Assembly (NCBI GenBank): GCA_031429105.1
Contig: JANOYV010000122.1
Coordinates: forward strand, 61,081 to 125,080
Direction of reading: 5' to 3'
From: JAKFWF01 sp031429105
Lineage (GTDB): Bacteria > Pseudomonadota > Alphaproteobacteria > Rhizobiales > Hyphomicrobiaceae
Length of the DNA: 64,000 nt
This document shows, in pieces, positions 61,491 to 64,000 of this stretch. A model generated the notes under the pieces. It saw only the letters and a program-made list of their open reading frames with translations. It had not been told where the DNA came from and ran no database searches. A program made the translations under genes and the position numbers. Numbering within the stretch: position 1 is the first letter of the stretch; every line of letters starts with the position of its first letter.

Positions 61491-62531
61491 ATGTCATTAT
61501 CCGCCGCTGTCCTGCCTAAGCGCACGATTGGCAAGGCCGGGCTCACCGTCACTGAAATCGGTTTCGGCAGCGCCCCCATTGGTAACTTCCGCTACAGCAT
61601 CAGCGACGATGATGCGCAGGCGGCAATGGCGGCGCTGTGGTCCGGTGGCGGGCGGCTCTATGACACGTCGCCATTCTACGGCTATGGCCGCGCAGAATTG
61701 CGCGTCGGCCGCTTTCTGCAATCCGTGCCGGTCGACGACTACGTGCTCTCGACCAAGATCGGGCGTATCCTGCGTCCACTGCGGGCCAACGACGACACGA
61801 CAGGAATGCGCCAAAACGGCCTGCCGTTCTTTCCAACCTATGACTACAGCTATGACGGCGTGATGCGTTCGCTCGAGCATTCGTTTCTGCGGCTGGGCGT
61901 ACCGCGCATCGACATCGCGCTCATTCATGACGTCGACGCCTTCACGCTTGGATCGGACGAAGCCGCCGAAGTTCACTTCAAAGCCGCTATGGCCGGTGCC
62001 TACAAGGCGCTCGACCAATTGCGCCGTTCTGGTGACATCAAGGCGATTGGGGTCGGCATGAACGACACGCGCTGGTGCCGCCGCTTCGTCGAGGCCGGCG
62101 ACTTCGACTGCACAATGATCGCTGGGCAATATTCATTGCTACAGCACACGCAGGAGGCGTTGGAGTTCATTGAACTATGCCGGAAGAAGAACATCGGCCT
62201 GCTTATGGCGGCGGTGTTCAATTCTGGCCTTCTGGTGGCCGGTTCGAAGTCGAAGGCGTCGTTCAACTACAATCCGCCAACCGCCGACGTCACCGCCCGC
62301 CTCGTTCGCATCGAGGAGATCGCGAGCGCACACCGCGTGTCGATCCCAGCCGCCGCTATCCAGTTCGTGTTGGCCGAGCCGGCGGTGAAATCGGCTGTTC
62401 TTGGCGCCACCTGCGCCCCCGAGGTCGAGGCCAATCTGAAAGCCCGAAGCGAGGTCATTCCAGCCGCGTTCTGGGCAGATCTCAAGACCGCAGGCCTGCT
62501 CGCGGCGAGCCTGCCAGTGCCGAAAGCGTGA
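61491..62531 (+). CDS. Aldo/keto reductase (D-threo-aldose dehydrogenase-like)
   Basis: 346 residues from the ATG at 61491 with TGGAGA upstream; a TTG at 61479 is an alternative. AKR barrel with VTEIGFGSAPIGNF, catalytic Tyr and Asp in YDTSPFYGYGRAELRVG, Lys in STKIGR, and His in IDIALIHDVD. Layout matches the pyridoxal/L-fucose/D-threo-aldose dehydrogenase branch. If it acts on L-fucose it would relate to the GT11 gene's donor sugar, but that is speculative. Confidence 0.87.
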   Translation: MSLSAAVLPKRTIGKAGLTVTEIGFGSAPIGNFRYSISDDDAQAAMAALWSGGGRLYDTSPFYGYGRAELRVGRFLQSVPVDDYVLSTKIGRILRPLRANDDTTGMRQNGLPFFPTYDYSYDGVMRSLEHSFLRLGVPRIDIALIHDVDAFTLGSDEAAEVHFKAAMAGAYKALDQLRRSGDIKAIGVGMNDTRWCRRFVEAGDFDCTMIAGQYSLLQHTQEALEFIELCRKKNIGLLMAAVFNSGLLVAGSKSKASFNYNPPTADVTARLVRIEEIASAHRVSIPAAAIQFVLAEPAVKSAVLGATCAPEVEANLKARSEVIPAAFWADLKTAGLLAASLPVPKA

Positions 62532-62625
62532 GGCGATCGCTGCCCCTGTCGCAAAGGCGTGATTTGCGGTCTTGCGGAAGCGGCCTACATAACGCGAACA
62601 ACGATTGAACTCGGAGCGCGCCATC

Positions 62626-63465
62626 TTGCTTATCCGCCTCACGACGATTGGCCTTGCAGGTCTTGTATTATCAGGCCCGGTCGCGGCGCAGACTGCCACG
62701 CCCTGGGTCGAGGGCTACAACTCGAAGACCCGGATGATCGCTGGCAGCATCACCACGGCTGGCGCACAAGCACGCAGCGTTGCTGGTGTCGAAATTACAA
62801 TGCCAGATGGCTGGAAGACCTATTGGCGCAACCCTGGAGATGCCGGCGGCGTGCCTCCCTACTTCGAGTGGGCGGGTTCGGAAAACCTTGGCTCGGCTAA
62901 GGTGCTTTATCCGGCGCCGTCGCGGCTGAAGGACGCCAGCGGTGACTCGGTTGGCTACAAGAAGGCTGTTGTGTTTCCGATTGAGGTCACTCCGAAAGAC
63001 GCGACAAAGCCGGTGACACTCACACTCGCAATGGAGTTTGGCGTTTGCCGTGAGATTTGCGTGCCAGCCGAAGCTAAGCTGTCGCTGGTCATCCCGGCGT
63101 CCGTTGCTCCGGCACCGGCTGCCTTGATCGACGCGCTTGAGCAGGTGCCGCGCAAGGCAGCCGACCGTCGTCCGAATGATCCGACCCTCAAGGCCGGCCG
63201 CGCGACGCTGATCGGCGACAAGCCCAAGCTTGAAGTCGACGTCACGTTTGCTGGCTCAGGGATCGGCGGCGACGTATTCATCGAAGCGCCCGATGGCATT
63301 TTCCTCGCACTGCCGAAGAAGGTGGCTGGCTCAACAGGCGCGACGCAGACGTTTGAAGTTGATTTAGCCACCGGCATCGAGCCCGGCGATCTGAAGGGTA
63401 AGACGCTACTGGTGACGATGGTCAGCGCCACCGGCCAATCCGAGGCAACTTGGAAGGTCGATTAG
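62626..63465 (+). CDS. Periplasmic DsbD-N-like protein
   Basis: About 279 residues, probably from a TTG at 62626 (LLIRLTTIGLAGLVLSGPVA) that gives a clean signal peptide; a TTG at 62605 is an alternative. Mature part matches the N-terminal periplasmic domain of DsbD-type thiol reductases (VEITMPDGWKTYWRNPGDAG, KAVVFPIEVTPKD), with a Cys pair in EFGVCREICVPAEAKL. It lacks the membrane and thioredoxin-like parts of DsbD, so it probably acts with a separate transmembrane reductase. Confidence 0.82.
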   Translation: MLIRLTTIGLAGLVLSGPVAAQTATPWVEGYNSKTRMIAGSITTAGAQARSVAGVEITMPDGWKTYWRNPGDAGGVPPYFEWAGSENLGSAKVLYPAPSRLKDASGDSVGYKKAVVFPIEVTPKDATKPVTLTLAMEFGVCREICVPAEAKLSLVIPASVAPAPAALIDALEQVPRKAADRRPNDPTLKAGRATLIGDKPKLEVDVTFAGSGIGGDVFIEAPDGIFLALPKKVAGSTGATQTFEVDLATGIEPGDLKGKTLLVTMVSATGQSEATWKVD

Positions 63466-63480
63466 CCGACCCTTCCGCTT

Positions 63481-64000
63481 TCACCCCTGATAGCGCGACT
63501 TCCCAGCGGCTTGCTCGAACATCACAACGTGGGTCGGGTCCGTCGCACTCGGCTCGAAAGCGCTCTTGAGACGATGCCAATCGTCGGCTGAGTTACGAGC
63601 AGAGGTTGAAAGCTGTGCCTTCAGCGACTTTAGCTGCAATAGTAGATTGCGATCTTCGACCGACAATCGACCAGCACCGGCAGCAGGTTCCAGCTGGGCA
63701 ATCAGGCCTTCGAACAGGTTTTCATAGGGCCCTTCCGGCATCAGCATGATCACCGGCCACTTATTGCGCAACTCTTCGTAGGCCTCGTTGAGTAGATCGA
63801 TACCGCGCTCATCATGATCCGCGATCCGGCTTTGAATAGTGGAGTAGGCTTCGAAGAAAGCCTTCTCGGCGCGCTCGTCACGGTCACGAAGCGAACGGGC
63901 AAGAACCGGATTGCGCTCACGCACGTGGTTGAACGCTTCTCCAGCGGAAATCGCCGCACCAATCGCTGGTCCGGTGGCGCGGGCATAGACTTCGGGCCGC
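63481..64000 (-). CDS. Partial gene cut by the window edge, unknown function
   Basis: The frame is open from a stop at 63481 to the edge and stays protein-like throughout (VYARATGPAIGAAISAGEAF, then ARSLRDRDERAEKAFFEAYS, RGIDLLNEAYEELRNKW). Mostly helical and charged, no transmembrane segment in the part visible, C terminus FEQAAGKSRYQG. A GTG at 63924 is possible, but the conserved-looking sequence upstream suggests the start lies beyond 64000. I do not recognise the family. Confidence 0.7.
   Translation of the reverse strand, partial: RPEVYARATGPAIGAAISAGEAFNHVRERNPVLARSLRDRDERAEKAFFEAYSTIQSRIADHDERGIDLLNEAYEELRNKWPVIMLMPEGPYENLFEGLIAQLEPAAGAGRLSVEDRNLLLQLKSLKAQLSTSARNSADDWHRLKSAFEPSATDPTHVVMFEQAAGKSRYQG

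Noticed and set aside
1..64000. CRISPR arrays, insertion sequences, prophage, rRNA or tRNA genes
   Set aside because: No regularly spaced repeats, transposase or integrase motifs, or cloverleaf-like sequences were recognised on reading; a tRNAscan or CRISPR finder run would settle it.

Overview
This 64 kb window comes from an alphaproteobacterium that carries genes for anoxygenic (purple bacterial) photosynthesis. The photosynthesis evidence is a contiguous cluster of crtD, crtC, crtF, bchC, bchX, bchY, bchZ, pufQ, pufB, pufA, pufL, pufM and a cytochrome c2 gene. The alphaproteobacterial evidence is ChpT (the CtrA phosphotransferase), MmcB, EipA, a BA14K-type protein, and a RegA/PrrA/ActR redox regulator. 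The split glycine decarboxylase (gcvPA/gcvPB) and several Hyphomicrobiales-flavoured hypothetical proteins suggest that order, but the exact taxon cannot be settled from the sequence alone.

Layout. 0-6 kb: redox regulator regA, convergent mmcB, a LonH/YcbZ-type protease coupled to a Usp-like protein, a frameshifted tautomerase with a small partner gene, and a divergent LysR regulator. 6-11 kb: an AhpD-like protein, two adjacent class III aminotransferases, a FUSC membrane protein and an alpha/beta hydrolase. 11.6-18.7 kb: a GT4 glycosyltransferase, a class I/II aminotransferase, pyrG, a PilZ protein, GFA and VOC proteins, and a GT11 fucosyltransferase-like gene. 18.7-24.1 kb: a BA14K-type secreted protein, then the glycine cleavage operon gcvT-gcvH-gcvPA-gcvPB behind a recognisable promoter and a tandem glycine riboswitch. 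24-35.5 kb: core metabolism (ispH-thrB-rnhA, tlpA-like, argH, lptM-like, lysA, guaA), then a secreted Arg/Tyr/Gly-rich protein, a SLATT-like three-helix membrane protein, and a D-threonine aldolase/D-serine dehydratase family enzyme. 35.6-48.1 kb: the photosynthesis cluster. 48.1-64 kb: a small membrane-protein pair, a GMC oxidoreductase, a probable haloacetate (fluoroacetate-type) dehalogenase, a coiled-coil membrane protein, EipA, a CysQ-type phosphatase, chpT plus a receiver protein, a DMT transporter, a FetAB-type ABC pair, a tiny basic protein, hutU, an aldo/keto reductase, a DsbD-N-like periplasmic protein, and a gene cut by the window edge.

How the photosynthesis genes fit together. 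BchXYZ (chlorophyllide a reductase) and BchC act late in bacteriochlorophyll a synthesis. CrtC, CrtD and CrtF act in the spirilloxanthin/spheroidene carotenoid branch. PufB and PufA form LH1, PufL and PufM form the reaction centre, and cytochrome c2 re-reduces it. The bchC and crtD promoters each carry a -35/-10 pair (16 nt spacer, -10 TAAAGT) overlaid by two TGT-N12-ACA-type sites, one over each element; this is the expected signature of the PpsR/CrtJ repressor. A 12-bp hairpin just after pufA fits the known differential stability of pufBA versus pufLM mRNA. RegA, 35 kb away, is the family member expected to activate these operons under low oxygen.

No CRISPR array, rRNA or tRNA gene, insertion sequence or prophage was seen. 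I did not find a clearly new multi-gene system. The most unusual items are the stand-alone SLATT-like protein, the uncharacterised small membrane-protein pair beside the photosynthesis cluster, the crtC start problem and the frameshifted tautomerase.
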